A stretch of DNA of 64,000 nt from Entoloma clypeatum (Eukaryota; Basidiomycota; Agaricomycetes; Agaricales; Entolomataceae). The stretch's first letter is position 1; every line of letters starts with the position of its first letter. Shown one piece after another: positions 41,326 through 53,006 of the stretch. Below the pieces are notes generated by a model. That model was not told the DNA's origin and searched no databases. It saw nothing but the letters and a program-made list of their open reading frames with translations. The stretch covers positions 930,001-994,000 of the forward strand of contig OY751490.1 in NCBI GenBank assembly GCA_963565915.1. The letters are read 5' to 3'. Position numbers and translations under genes: made by a program.

Positions 41326-41937
41326 GTGTTTGAAAGTTCGGTCCGGTCTCATTTTTGACCCTCCAAAAAGAAGAACCGAGACCGGTATAGGTTTCTTACA
41401 TTTACCAATATAGTAGAAAATGAGACTGAACCGGTGTGAAACTGGTCATACCGGTTCTATTTCTCAGATAGGATGAAACCCAGACCGGTTCAGACCGGTC
41501 TTCACCCGCGGTTGGTATACTCACCAACCGTGGTGTGTTCTTTGAGTTTTTTGATGATTGTTTGACTTTATTTGGGTTTTTGATATTGAAAAATCATCAA
41601 AAACAATTAAGATCAAACCACAGTTGGTCAGTATACCAACCGTGGTTTTTTTTAAATCTTTTTGATGTCAAAATTGGTCAAAGAATCACTGAAAAACTCG
41701 CAGTTTAACTGCAGTTGGTGAGTATACCAACTGTGGGTGACTTTTGGTCAAAAACTGGTTTAAACCAGTTCAAACCGGTTTTTTTGTGGTCTCTGAAAAT
41801 TCTGAAAAAAAATGAACAGGAGACCGGTTGTGATCCAAAACCTTATAGACCGAGACCGCGGTCCGGTCTCAAAACCGGTTCATTACAGTCCAGTTTCGGT
41901 CTGGTTATAGGTCCTTGAGACCAAACCTTGAAACACT
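41326..41937. mobile_element. ~610-bp MITE rich in ACCGGTT words
   Basis: The left end CAGTGTTTGAAAGTTCGGTCCGGTCTC and the right end (in reverse complement) TAGTGTTTCAAGGTTTGGTCTC form terminal inverted repeats of about 25 bp. The interior has three copies of (A/C)(C/A)NGTTGGT..AGTATACCAAC(C/T)GTGG palindromes and many AACCGG words. Non-coding; the ends resemble hAT-type MITEs. The next 3' sequence is the copia fragment. Confidence 0.6.
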
Positions 41938-42209
41938 AATGATTATTATGGCCTTCCACAGCCATCTGATGATGGGCATTAGCATCACTCTGAACCCCCC
42001 TTTGCCTTTGAGCCTCTGCACTCACCGAGTCCACAGTCACCAGCTGTGGACAATCAACAGGACAGTTGGAAACCAACCCTGGAATCCCAGACCTTACAAT
42101 CTGGGAAAGCAAAAATGCTTAGATGTGCCGGAAGACAATCATGAATTGCCAGGCAATCATCATCCAGAGGTTAACCATCCTCATCACACTTGGACTCAAA
42201 CCTGACGTC

Positions 42210-44113
42210 CCAAGAATGTGCATTGGCGACATGCTACCATCTGAGATTCAAAGGCAGAAACAATATGATCCGAAGAGAACTGTCAATGAGGACACCTCGA
42301 GGGTTCCATATAACCTACCAAGACAGCCAGCGCCTGGACCTCCAACTCCAGGGCCATCGAATCTTCCATCAGAAACTGACAACATTGCATCAGATGATGG
42401 AAATATGGACACATCCTCACCTCCTTCGGGAGATTTTGTTAGGCACAACAAAGATAAGCAACTTGAGGTTTACCTTGTTCGCTTATGTTGGGAAGGGGGA
42501 GTAGAGCTTATGACATACTTGATGGAAAAAGCAGTCCCTGTCACAAGCAAACTTCCAAATACATTTAGGGACATTGCATGCATGCCAGAAGCGTTGCAGA
42601 AGGAATGGAAAGACGCCCTCTGCAAGCAAAATGTTTTCAAACTGGTTGATCCTCCCAAGGATCGTAAAGTCATTCAGAACAGATGGGTATTTGCAATCAA
42701 ATCGGATAGTTGCAAAAAGGCTAGACTAGTAAGTAGCCAAAGGTTTTTCACAAGTTGAAGGCATTGACTTCTATGAATTATTGTCTCCAGTCATTCAGTA
42801 TGAAACCATCTGGATCATTCTCACCTTAGCTGTGCTTGAGAATTGGGTGATATTGGTGCTTGATGTCAAATCAGCTTTTCTATATGGAAAGCTTGATGAA
42901 CAAATTTATATGAAGCAACCTGAAGGCTTTATTGTGAAAGGAAGTGAACACAAAGTGTTGCACTTATTACAAGCTATATATGGACTCAAACAGGCTGCAC
43001 GAGCCTGGTGGATTGAATTGGTCCAATCTATGAAAAAGCTCGGCTTCGTCCGCATCTTCTCAGACAGTGGAGTATTCATACACTGCGACACAAAGACAGG
43101 CACATTAGTCATTGCCTTGATCTATATTGATGACTCCCTATTTGCAGGTCCAAATCAGCACCTTGCACAGAACAAAAAAGCTGAATTCATGAAAATCTGG
43201 GATTGCCGAGACCTAGTCACACAACAGAATTCCTTGGCATGAATATTTGCCAAGAAGGTCATACTATTAAGATCGACCAAGTCACGTACCTGAAAAAGGT
43301 TCTCGAGCACTTTGGCATAACAAATGCCAAGCCGGCACCTACCCCACTTCCCACGGGCTACATCCTGATGCCGAACAAGGGGAGCCAAACCCAGACATCA
43401 GATCTCAATTCTAATCTGTGATTGGATCTCTCCTGTACCTATCTTTGGGTACACGGCCCAACATTGCCTTTGCTGTCGCAAAGATGTCTCAGATGTCTGC
43501 CAACCCGTCCCAAGAGCATCTTGATAAGTCTCTTTATATACACAAATACCTTGCTGGGACGCAGGACTATAGCATTAGCTATAAGGGCACATCTGTGTTG
43601 AGTCTTGTTGCATACACTGATTCTGATTGGGCATCAGACCCATCAAACAGAAAGTTGCAAACAGGGTTTTTCATTAAACTGGCTGATGGAATCACCATAT
43701 GGCAATGGCGCTGTCAGAAGACAATTGCGCACTCATCCACGGAAGCGGAGTACATGGCCCTTTCAGACTGCACTAAGATCTGCAAGTGGCTTACCAACAT
43801 GTTTGGCAAACTCCACTTGTCCAAAGTGACACCTGTTCCTATCAACAGTGATAATCAGGGCTCGATCTTCAATGGTCAAAACCCAGTTACCAAAGGACGC
43901 ACTAAACATATAGATATTTGCTATCACGGGATACATGAATATGTTGAGGAAGAGATAGTTGAACTATTCTTCTTGCCCAGGACTGATAATCCTGCTGATA
44001 TGTTTACAAAGAATTTACCTCACGTCACTTTTGAGAAATTCTGCTCGCATTTAGGCTTAGGGTTTACCTCGCCTTATACTCCACTTACGAAATCCCATTG
44101 GAGTCCTAAGTGA
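42210..44113 (+). pseudogene. Copia pol remnant: RT and RNase H
   Basis: Copia RT order is visible: MPEALQKEWKDAL and NRWVFAIK, then DVKSAFLYGKLDEQIYMKQPEGF, YGLKQAARAWW, and YIDDSLFAG with the catalytic YIDD at about 43126. RNase H has YTDSDWASDPSNRKL, STEAEYMALSDC, DNQGSIF and TKHIDICYHGIHE, ending in TGA at 44111-44113. Breaks: the frame ends at 42758 and restarts near 42770, shifts near 43235, and has a stop at 43419-43421. Catalytic residues otherwise look intact. Confidence 0.88.
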
Positions 44114-44120
44114 GGGGGAG
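44114..44120 (+). promoter_or_regulatory. Polypurine tract of the copia element
   Basis: GGGGGAG lies directly between the pol stop and the LTR start TGTTGGAAC, as is typical of copia elements. Confidence 0.65.
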
Positions 44121-44455
44121 TGTTGGAACTATACATGAAAACACATGCACACAATTTGTACACATCACATGACCCCCACATGACCTAGTCTAGAATCTTC
44201 TACACTATTACTATATATAGAAATGTAGCACATAGCACATATGCTAGCCAATAGCATTAGTATATCTTATAGTTGGTCTGTGCGCATCTTAGATAGTATA
44301 AATACTGCATGTATTCGTCTACATCAAATACAAGAGTTCTATCCAGAGCACTGGCAGTCAGTAGCCTCTAAGCTTACTTACAAACCTCAATAGCCTTCCA
44401 GTAGTAATACTTTGGTAAGATGTCTTCCCTGTCTCCAGTAGATAGCGTAGCCTTC
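44121..44455 (+). repeat. 3' LTR of the copia element (right end approximate)
   Basis: Starts TGTTGGAAC; a TATAAATA box is near 44300. The right end is uncertain because family-1 sequence begins at about 44455 without a clear CA terminus or target duplication. Confidence 0.65.
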
Positions 44456-44469
44456 AATAAAGTCCTTGA

Positions 44470-45806
44470 AACAGTATTGATTTTATGCTCATCCAGCAGT
44501 ACATCAAATCGGAGATCCGTTGTATTCTACAGCAGGTACTTGACAAAGAACTAGACAGCAATGAGCGCCACCCACACCACGAGATAGCAGAGAGCATCCA
44601 TCTTGCTTGGCAACACCAGATTGCGCATTACAATGCCAGAGAGAATGAACTCAAAAGCCTCTGCATTCAAACAGGACCTCAGACAGGTTGGATCACAGAG
44701 ATCAGAGAGTTTATTGGTGTCCAGACAACCATTATCAGAAGATTGATTAGGACGCTCACATTGAGACTTCCCAGAGCAGTACCACCACATCATACTCGAA
44801 GCAACAGTCTACGCCCACTTCACCACCGCCAAACAACAGACTGAATACAACCACTGGGCATGGGGTGAGAGGATTGACCCCTTCGCACTACCAACAGACA
44901 CACAGGAACAGAAATTCCTTAGAGATCTACAGAGAAAGTACCCCAAGCACTTTGCCACCAATTCCACCAACGAGTCCTCTGACAAATATACTCTTGATGC
45001 CTTGCAGTCAAATATCAAACAGACACCTAGAACAAGGACTCATTTTGAACCCCTATTTGTATCCCAAACCACATCATCATCCCAACAATACGACCCCACT
45101 CCTCCTCCGCAGGCTATAAGCATGGCAAATGTTGCAGCAGCGCAAATGACAGACACGTCCAAGATCATCAGAGATCCGAAGATGTTCAAGGACAGACACA
45201 CCTTTGACAAATGGTGGAAAGCCACCAAGTTGTATATCAGGTTCCAGAGAGGCCTGACAGATGATCAAAAGATTCTTGCAGTGCTATCCCACATGATGGA
45301 AGGGTCCAGAAAACACTGGGCCAGTAACAAGTTAGACGTCCTCACTGCTGACAGCGAGAACTTCACCTGGGTGGGCTTCTCAGAAGACATTGTGATATGA
45401 TTCTCCATTGCCAACAAGTCAGCCTCCACCAAGGCGAGACTTGAAACCTTGAAGCAAGAGAAGCGGTTGATCGATGAGTTTTTGGATCAGTTTGAGGAAC
45501 TCTTGGTCCTGTCAAAGCTTGGCAAGAAAACTAGGAAGTACATTCTGGAGAAGAACATCAACTGCAGGATCTCAGAGCAGGTCGCGAGTGATGGAAAGGA
45601 AGACGCCAAATGACGGCAGCACCCCCAAGAAGAAAGATGGTCACAAGTGTTTCAACTGCGATCAGGAAGGACACATTGCGTGCAACTACTGCAAGCCAAA
45701 GAAAAACTCTGGAAGTATTAGAAAGGTGTCTGAAGGAGACACTGATGATGATCAAACTGTCACCATAGAAGCTGATAAGAAGGATTTTCCCAAAGGGTTC
45801 GATTAA
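44470..45806 (+). pseudogene. ORF0 and gag of copy C
   Basis: ORF0-like codons run from 44470 to 44844 (LIQQYIKSEIRCILQQVL). Gag follows in the -1 phase: NVAAAQMTDTSKIIRDPKMF, then a CGA-to-TGA type stop at 45398-45400. Near 45590-45605 about 230 bp, including the first zinc knuckle, is deleted; the second knuckle ([15 protein letters not shown]) is altered. It ends FDFPKGFD-like before TAA at 45804. Confidence 0.8.
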
Positions 45807-46916
45807 ACAACCCTAAGTCGCAACCCTTATCCATTAAACAAACATGCTTGCCTGGTGCAATTACAGACAATATAACTTATATCATTCCTGCCAAGCAAGC
45901 TGTTGTGTCAACTAAGATTGTGAAAGAAGATCAGGCTGCAGGCCCAGATCAAAACATGACGAGGACTGAAGGCCATTCGACCTGAAGTTGATAGTGGATG
46001 TGAATGCACATGTATCCATCCCAAAATAGTACACAAACAGAACCTCCCCATGCAAGGAATAAAGCCCATAGCAATCCTAAACACCAACAGATTGCCCAAC
46101 TGGCAACAGAATGCATAATGGCTGGCCAAAGTCAAACTGGACCTAGAAATGCCCCAAGAGACTATGGACACAATGGTACTGGACATGGGAAGAACAGACA
46201 TGTGGGCATGACTGGTTTGTTATAGACTTGTCAACAAAACGTTGGAGCTATGTTGGATATGTCAGAGGTCGGAGTGAAGAAAGTGTATACAACATAGGGG
46301 AAAGGACTTGGCTTCAACTTTTGTGTTGAGCCCTTGCTAATCTGTTTGTTGTCCTTATTTCAGAGGATCAGCGAAGTCGGAGGATTGGAGGTTGGACTCT
46401 GGTTAAGAGCGAAGGACTGAGTGTGTAATGCCAGATCTAGGTTGATATTCAAACTGAAGCTACTACATGATTCTGCATAAGTTTATATAGTATGTCGGAG
46501 GATGTGTGGCTTTGTTGGAGTCGGATATTGAGTGGCTATTGGAGATGGTAACCTACAGTGACTCAAAAAATTGATTCAATGTTTGACACTTTTTGAATAT
46601 CTGTTGAATAACTTTGAATCCAATATGAACAACACCAAGTTGTTGGTATATTGAAGGAAGCATTTGATCAGGGCCATCCATCAAAAAAACATTTATGTAA
46701 TTTCAATTAGTATCCATGGAGATATGATCAGTTTAAAACAGGAATTCATTGAATCATTATTTGAGGGGGTATCAGAAATATCAGAATCTGATGCTCCACT
46801 GATTCTATAGCAACCAATGAGTGGCAAATAGTTGCTATGGTGATGCTATCTTTGATTGGACCTGGAATGAAGGTATTTAAGCAGTCCAAATGCTCTCAGG
46901 ATGTTTCAAATCCAAC

Positions 46917-47114
46917 ATGCGCCCTACCTTCTCTGCTCAGAAGGAAAACATCCTTTCTCTGGCCTCCAATGGTCATTCCACTTGCTCTATTGCATCTAGC
47001 CTGGGTATCAGTCAGCCTACTGTATCCAGAGTGCTCCAAAACCTCCTTCCCAATCGCCAAACTCCCTCTGCTTGTCGTCCTTCCAAGCTTTCCACTACTG
47101 CCCAACATGCCGTG
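46917..47114 (+). pseudogene. Tc1 transposase #3, N-terminal part
   Basis: 66 codons from ATG 46917 carry the helix-turn-helix region (GISQPTVSRVLQNLLP) and continue exactly at the CCGTG target site into 53343. The start is chosen by similarity to transposase #2 (MRP...). Interrupted only by element F. Confidence 0.88.
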
Positions 47115-47445
47115 TGTTGAGGCGACGCTAAGTCAAAGGACGTCGCGAGCCCAAACTTAGGAACGAAGTGGAAAGTGTGAAATGAACTGAATTGCCAAGA
47201 GACCCAGCGGGAATCTCAAGAGAACAAGCTAGAGAATACAGCTGATACTTGTGCTACTTATATATGTAACCGCCTCATGGTTTTGGTGAGGCAATGATGG
47301 GCTGTGCATCATGTGATAGAATGTTCTGGAATAAGTGTGACCTGCCTCATGTCCAGATGAGATGTAGGATAAGATATACTATGATAAGATGAGATAAGAT
47401 CTGATTAGATAAGATAAGATGAAAAATGAAAATGCGATCATGACA
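47115..47445 (-). repeat. 3' LTR of element F (331 bp)
   Basis: On the plus strand it reads TGTTGAGG...CATGACA; on the coding strand TGTCATG...CTCAACA. AT-rich GATAAGAT repeats lie near the U3 start. Confidence 0.95.
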
Positions 47446-47456
47446 TTACCCCCTTT
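47446..47456 (-). promoter_or_regulatory. Polypurine tract of element F
   Basis: On the minus strand AAAGGGGGTAA directly precedes the 3' LTR and overlaps the end of the pol stop region (TAG at 47459-47457), leaving no room for another gene. Confidence 0.65.
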
Positions 47457-50400
47457 CTAGATCTCGACTTCCAGGCGAGATATAACGTCCTCCGGTGTGT
47501 TCGTAAAGTTTTCATAAGGTTTAAACACCAGTCCTTCAAAGATGTTTGCGCGTAAGCGCCGGGGTGCGTTTGGATTTAATTTAAAGAAGTCCTCCACTGC
47601 TTCCTGCGCATGTTCCAAGTGATCCTCAGGTTCCCACGTGTTATGGTCCTGAGTCAGACCCTCCCATTGCACCAAGTATTCCAATTTTCCTCGTTTCAAC
47701 CTTGAATCTACTATTTTCGCAACCTCGTGTTCTTCTTCCCCATTAATAACGATTGGATTAGGTGCCTGCCCTTTTTGCGACTTGAATATTGGTTCCTTAA
47801 ATAATCGCACTCTTGATACGTTGATTACCGGGTGAATCTTCCATGTTTTCGGCAATTTAAGTTCTACGGCGTTTGACGAGATGATTTTTGTTACGGTGTA
47901 TGGTCCGATCCATCGTTCGGCAAGTTTCTTTAATGGTCGGTCCAACTTAAGGTCTTTTGTTGATAACCAAACTTTGTCGCCAATTTTGTAAACCGGTGCG
48001 TCACTTCTTTTCAAGTTCGCGTACCGTTCCATGTCCTCCCGCGCTTTGACTAGCGCCGCTTCCGCCTCCTCATGTGTTTTCTTCATTCGCTCAGCGAATT
48101 CCTTGGCTGGTTCTGACTTTTCTGCCCTCCGAGGTTCTATGCCCATCCTAGGGTTGAATCCATAATTTACAAAGAACGGTGAGAACTGCGTTGCCGAATG
48201 AATTTTATTGTTGTACGCAAACTCCGCCGTTGCCATCCATTCCGGCCAATCCGTCTGCCGATGGGAAATAAACGATCTTAAGTATTGTTCCAACTCCTGG
48301 TTGATCCGTTCCGTTTGTCCATCTGTTTGCGGGTGATACGCCGTTGATAATTTAGTTGTAATCCCCAGGATTTTGTTTAGTTCCTTCATAAATATGGCCG
48401 CAAACTGCGGTCCCCGATCCGATGTCAATGATTCCGGCAATCCATGCAGTTTCCAGACTTCATCCCTATATAGCTTAGCTAAACCCTCAGCCGAGACTTC
48501 GTCGCATGTTTTGATGAAGTGTGCTTGTTTGGTAGATCTACAAGCGACCACTAGTACGGCATTGTATCCCTGGGCTTCTGGGAGTCCTACAATAAAGTCC
48601 GCAGTAACGTGTTTCCATGGTCCTGCATGTTCCGTGTTTGCTTTTAATTTACCGGCCAACGGTTGAGGCACATTTTTTGATCGTTGACATTTATCGCAGC
48701 CCTCGACATATGCTTTGACCATGTTTGTAATACCAGGCCACCAATAATTACGTGTCACTAGTTCCAGGGTTTTCCATTGCCCCGGATGTCCAGCGACTGG
48801 ATTGTCGTGATGTAACTTAATAATTTCCTCTCTGAGTTCCTGATCCTTTGGAACGTAAACCTTCCCCCTGTGCAACCATAGACCCTGCTCCTCGTGCCAT
48901 TCCTCCGCTCGTAGTGTTTTTGTGTTTGTCTTTTTTAGTTCTTCCACCGCTTTGAGTACCTGCTCGTCAAATTCCTTTGCCTCCCTAATACGTTTTAATA
49001 ATTTACTTTCTTCCCCATCAATAAGTATGTGTCCCCTGTCCATTGCTCGCAACTGGAAGTATTCCGGTTTTAATAACGTTACATCCTCGTTGTCATTCTC
49101 CACCCCCTTTCTATGATCGACTCTTCTTGAAAGAGCATCTGCCTTCCCCATTGAGGTTCCTGCCTTGTGTATTAATTTAAAGTTGAAGCGTGTTAGATAC
49201 AACGCCCAGCGTGCTTGTCGGCGATTAAGTTTTCGACCCTGCATGAAGTATTCGAGGTTCTTGTGATCGGTCCAGATTTCGACCTCGTGCTTTGCTCCTT
49301 CAAGGTGGTGTCTCCATGCTTCCAGCGCTCTAATGATGCCCAGCATTTCTTTGTCGTGGACATCGTAATTTCGTTCCACGTCATTTAGTCCTTTAGATAA
49401 AAAGGCACAAGGCCTCCACTTCTCGTCTTCGCACTCCATAGATAAGATTGCCCCTGTAGCAAAGTCCGATGCATCTGATTCTACCCTAAGCTTCCGATCC
49501 GGATCGGGGGATACTAATATAGGTGCTTCCGTAAATAACTCCTTCAGCGTTTTAAACGCGTCCTCCTGTTCCTCCTTCCAATTCCAGATTGCTTCTTTCC
49601 TTGTTAATTTATGTAATGGGCCTGCCACCTTAGAGAAGTCCTTGACGAATCTCCGATAGAAATTTGCCAGTCCTAAGAACGACTGCACTTCCTTGACTTT
49701 TGCTGGTCTTGGCCATTGTTTGATGGCATCCACCTTTGAAGGATCCATCCGAATTCCGTCTTTCCCAATAATTAGCCCTAAGAATTCTATTTCGTCTCTG
49801 TCAAAGAAACATTTTCCCGGTTTTAAGAATAAATCGTTTTCTCGTAATCTCCGCAACACTTCTTCCACTATTTCCGTGTGTCCTTCCTCGCCTTCTGTTG
49901 CTACCAATATATCATCGATATAAATAACCACGTCCCCTTTATCGATTAAGTCCCTGAAGATATCGTTCATCATAGTTTGGAACGTTCCTGGGGAGTTATT
50001 CAATCCGAAAAACATAACGGTTGGTTCAAATGCTCCATCAGGGGTTGTGAACGCCGCTTTCCATTCATCTCCTTTTTTGATGCGCACGTTGTTATACCCC
50101 CATCTGAGGTCCATCTTGGTAAACCGCTTTTTTCCTTTTAATTTATCAATCAATTCCGGAATCAACGGAAGCGGGTAATTATTCCGGATGGTCCAGCCAT
50201 TGATGTAGCGGTAGTCCTGTACCATTCTCTTTTTTCCATCCTTTTTTGGTATAAAAAACACCGGTGAGGTTTGCGGTGATTTGGTTGGTCTGATATATCC
50301 TTTGCGTAGTTGATCCTCTACGAATTCGGACACTTCTTTCCTTTCTTCGGGTGACAGTGGGTAAACCTTAGCCTTTTTTGGTACGAAATCGGGCTTTAGG

Positions 50401-51338
50401 TCTATTGCATGATCCCACGTCTTCCGAACCGGTAATCTTTCTGATGCCTTCTTTTCAAACACCGATAAATATTTATGGTATTTTCTAGGTACCGTCCGTT
50501 CAGCGGGTTCCTCCTGTGGTGGTTCTGCTTTTGCTGCCCTGAGCATGTGAATAACTTCCTCTTCAACCCTTCCCTCTTCCTGCTCTTCTGCTTCCGTCAT
50601 CAGTCCTCCCCATGTGGCCCTGGCCGTTTTCTTTAAATAGCGTGTCCTGCGCATTCCACATTCTTCCGGACAACGTGATAGTTTGACGTTTCCATGTTCC
50701 CAATCAATTTCAGGGTTGTGGCGTTTTAACCAAGTGTGTCCCACAATAATCTTAGCTTTTCCCAAGTTACATGCTTCGAACACCGCTATTTCCACGTGTC
50801 CTTTGTGTCGCATAGCCAGAACGGCTTCATGCGTGATTGAACCTCCTTGGTTAAGTGTTCCGTCTACGTTGTACACCCGAATAGGAAATGGTAATTCCCT
50901 TAATTTAATATTGTTTCGTTTGGCAAAGTCCACATCAATGAACATTCCAGTTGCTCCTGAGTCCAATAACGCGTCGACATCGAAGGTTCGTTTATCCTGT
51001 AGTGTTTCCAACGTGATTTTCATCATGAGCTCTTTTTCCAAAGAAGCTGATCGAATAAAAGTTTTTTCCCCCATAGAGTCCGTTTGCCTATTTAAATTGT
51101 CTGTATCGTCCAAACAGGGAATTAAGCATTCATCCATAGGGGACGAACCAAGCCTCGTTTCCGAGGGCTCCCCAATGATATAATTTACAAGCGTGTCTAG
51201 GTCCGATTCATCTTTTTTTACTTTTTCTTTCCTACTAGGTTTATCTAATAGTATTTTATTGTACGTAACTGCAGCGTCCGTAAGTTTCTGAAACCAAGAT
51301 TTTACAATGTCCTTATGTATGTGAGAGTCTATAGGCAA
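47457..51338 (-). CDS. pol: Pol polyprotein of element F (about 1,290 aa)
   Basis: Intact frame. The protease has DALLDSGATGMFID. RT has [25 protein letters not shown] and YIDD (49911-49922). RNase H has ESDASDFATGAI and TDHKNLEYF. Integrase has [13 protein letters not shown]...CDKCQRS, then Asp in VTADFIVG, Asp in TSDRGPQF and Glu in GQTERINQE. A GPY module (RWIGPYTVTKI) follows, and the chromodomain has YLVQWEGLTQDHNTWEP. The frame is open upstream across the gag stop (51376-51374) in the -1 phase, as in family 1, so Gag-Pol synthesis by -1 frameshifting is inferred; the listed start is a non-ATG position in that open frame. Confidence 0.93.
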   Translation of the reverse strand: MPIDSHIHKDIVKSWFQKLTDAAVTYNKILLDKPSRKEKVKKDESDLDTLVNYIIGEPSETRLGSSPMDECLIPCLDDTDNLNRQTDSMGEKTFIRSASLEKELMMKITLETLQDKRTFDVDALLDSGATGMFIDVDFAKRNNIKLRELPFPIRVYNVDGTLNQGGSITHEAVLAMRHKGHVEIAVFEACNLGKAKIIVGHTWLKRHNPEIDWEHGNVKLSRCPEECGMRRTRYLKKTARATWGGLMTEAEEQEEGRVEEEVIHMLRAAKAEPPQEEPAERTVPRKYHKYLSVFEKKASERLPVRKTWDHAIDLKPDFVPKKAKVYPLSPEERKEVSEFVEDQLRKGYIRPTKSPQTSPVFFIPKKDGKKRMVQDYRYINGWTIRNNYPLPLIPELIDKLKGKKRFTKMDLRWGYNNVRIKKGDEWKAAFTTPDGAFEPTVMFFGLNNSPGTFQTMMNDIFRDLIDKGDVVIYIDDILVATEGEEGHTEIVEEVLRRLRENDLFLKPGKCFFDRDEIEFLGLIIGKDGIRMDPSKVDAIKQWPRPAKVKEVQSFLGLANFYRRFVKDFSKVAGPLHKLTRKEAIWNWKEEQEDAFKTLKELFTEAPILVSPDPDRKLRVESDASDFATGAILSMECEDEKWRPCAFLSKGLNDVERNYDVHDKEMLGIIRALEAWRHHLEGAKHEVEIWTDHKNLEYFMQGRKLNRRQARWALYLTRFNFKLIHKAGTSMGKADALSRRVDHRKGVENDNEDVTLLKPEYFQLRAMDRGHILIDGEESKLLKRIREAKEFDEQVLKAVEELKKTNTKTLRAEEWHEEQGLWLHRGKVYVPKDQELREEIIKLHHDNPVAGHPGQWKTLELVTRNYWWPGITNMVKAYVEGCDKCQRSKNVPQPLAGKLKANTEHAGPWKHVTADFIVGLPEAQGYNAVLVVACRSTKQAHFIKTCDEVSAEGLAKLYRDEVWKLHGLPESLTSDRGPQFAAIFMKELNKILGITTKLSTAYHPQTDGQTERINQELEQYLRSFISHRQTDWPEWMATAEFAYNNKIHSATQFSPFFVNYGFNPRMGIEPRRAEKSEPAKEFAERMKKTHEEAEAALVKAREDMERYANLKRSDAPVYKIGDKVWLSTKDLKLDRPLKKLAERWIGPYTVTKIISSNAVELKLPKTWKIHPVINVSRVRLFKEPIFKSQKGQAPNPIVINGEEEHEVAKIVDSRLKRGKLEYLVQWEGLTQDHNTWEPEDHLEHAQEAVEDFFKLNPNAPRRLRANIFEGLVFKPYENFTNTPEDVISRLEVEI

Positions 51339-51373
51339 ACATTCATAACGATTTGTCAGAGCCAGCGGGGGAT

Positions 51374-52450
51374 TTACTGGTTGACGTTCACAAAACCCTG
51401 CTGCCCAGCAGCTTGTCCATTGTTCTGACCATTGGGATTCGGCGCAGGCGCGCCAATCACACCCATTGGTCCATTTGCGGCTTGTCGTGCTTGACGCCTT
51501 GCCGTGATTTGTCGTAAGATTTCTTCTTCCTCATGTTCGTCAATTTGTTCGATCACAGCCGCTCGCACCTTGCGTTGTGGCTGTCTGCATTCTCGGGCGA
51601 AATGCCCCTGTCCTCCGCAATTGTAACAATTACCAGGCGCTCGGCGCTGGTTCCTATCAACCTCCATAGCGTTGGGATCTCGGCGTCCCTGACCTTGCTG
51701 TCCATTTTGCTGCGGGGCTCGGTACCCCCCGTTCTGTTGTTGGCCAAATGGCCGCTGCTGATTCTGTTGGTTTGCGGGCCGATTGCCCCAACCGGTTCTC
51801 TGCTGTCCAAAATTGTTGCCGGTCCTCATGCCCGGTCTTGCCGCATAAGTTTCCTCTGCTCTTCCGATTGCTAAAATTTCCTCACACGTGTCTTGCACGG
51901 TGGTCTGTCGTCTTCCCTGCTGAAACATTTGTTGTATGATCGAATCCTTGGTGTTCCTTTCTAGCAGAGATATCCCATGCATTTCCTCAATTTGGCCTTT
52001 GATGACCAACGTTCCAAATTGTGTAATAAAATCGTCCACCCGCATGTTTCCTTGTTTAAAGGTTTCGATTTTGGCACGTGCCCATTCTATTTCTGTTGCT
52101 GATTGGAATCTTGATGTCACCTCTCTCATTAATTGCTGGAACGTGGGCCATTGTTCTGATTCCATGCACTGCCTTAAGCGTGTTTCCCCATAGGTGCCGG
52201 CTGTAGCGCCCTCCAAGCGAGACCATACTGCAATGCAAATTTCCTCCTGTCCTTGGAACAGGTCCCGATTGACCCTGATCCATGCCAGCATCTTTGTCCA
52301 CCATACTCCGAACGTTGCCTTGGCCCCATTGTACTTGCCGGGGTCTGCGGCGATTTCTAGTCGTCTTCCATTGGGACGCGGGGCGGCGGGATTATGAGCG
52401 GGAGGAGGGAGAGGGGGATTGTCGAACTCGTTGTTGTTGTTGTCGGCCAT
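51374..52450 (-). CDS. gag: Gag of element F (358 aa, one zinc knuckle)
   Basis: Begins MADNNNNEFD. A capsid-like helical domain (RRLEIAADPGKYNG..., CIAVWSRLEGATAGTYGETRL) is followed by a long Gln/Asn/Gly/Arg-rich linker and a single CCHC knuckle, CYNCGGQGHFAREC (about residue 275), then a tail ending FVNVNQ. Family 1 Gag has two knuckles and different N- and C-termini, so the two families are distinct. Ends in TAA at 51376-51374. Confidence 0.92.
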   Translation of the reverse strand: MADNNNNEFDNPPLPPPAHNPAAPRPNGRRLEIAADPGKYNGAKATFGVWWTKMLAWIRVNRDLFQGQEEICIAVWSRLEGATAGTYGETRLRQCMESEQWPTFQQLMREVTSRFQSATEIEWARAKIETFKQGNMRVDDFITQFGTLVIKGQIEEMHGISLLERNTKDSIIQQMFQQGRRQTTVQDTCEEILAIGRAEETYAARPGMRTGNNFGQQRTGWGNRPANQQNQQRPFGQQQNGGYRAPQQNGQQGQGRRDPNAMEVDRNQRRAPGNCYNCGGQGHFARECRQPQRKVRAAVIEQIDEHEEEEILRQITARRQARQAANGPMGVIGAPAPNPNGQNNGQAAGQQGFVNVNQ

Positions 52451-52994
52451 GTTGTGTGAACAAAAGTGCTTTGTAGCGGGCGCGCGACCCTGTTCTGCTA
52501 CTTAAGCGAAAAAGAAAACCTAAAAAAAGAAAACCCAAAGAACGATCTGTTTACCCAGGCAGCCGAAATGCCCGAATAAAGGAAGATCTGGGAAAAATGA
52601 AAACCACGCGGTCAACACCCCTACGCGCGCTGGTTCTGTCGAATCCGGGAAAAGATCGGGGGTTGGAACACCTTTTGAGAACTAAACGTGGGCGACCTTC
52701 TTTTCCAAGTCGCCACACGCGCCAGCAGCTTTCCCGAAGGTCAGTTGCGTCGGCCTTTGGTCACCTCGACACGGGACGGGCTCAACGTTTCCCTGTGTGT
52801 CTCGAACGGCAACGCTAGTTATAGTGGGTGCACCAAGCGTTTCTCTTCTTATCCCTGAAGTCCGGGAGGTCCCCCTTAACGCTAGGGTCCGCGTGTAATG
52901 GCGAGGTGTGACTTTTAACGCAAAAGCACGAAACAGCGGGGATAGTGATGGTGATGTGGGAAGTGTGTGTGTTTGGGCGGGCGATGATGATAAG
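52451..52994 (-). other. Leader of element F between primer site and gag
   Basis: About 540 bp of untranslated leader with no ORF resembling family-1 ORF0. Parts are shared with 32560-32884 and 37190-37500. Confidence 0.7.
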
Positions 52995-53004
52995 AGCTTG
53001 TTCT
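52995..53004 (-). promoter_or_regulatory. Self-complementary primer-binding site of element F
   Basis: Minus-strand AGAACAAGCT lies 2 nt after the 5' LTR. It is the exact reverse complement of AGCTTGTTCT in the R region of the same LTR (53113-53122), 34 nt downstream of the TATATAA box (53150-53156). Confidence 0.75.
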
Positions 53005-53006
53005 TC

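Larger units (their letters stand above)
41945..44455 (+). mobile_element. 3' half of a Ty1/copia retrotransposon
   Basis: 5'-truncated next to the MITE. It contains the linker after integrase, RT and RNase H, a polypurine tract and one LTR. Gag, protease and the integrase core are missing. The right border abuts family-1 copy C at about 44455. Confidence 0.85.
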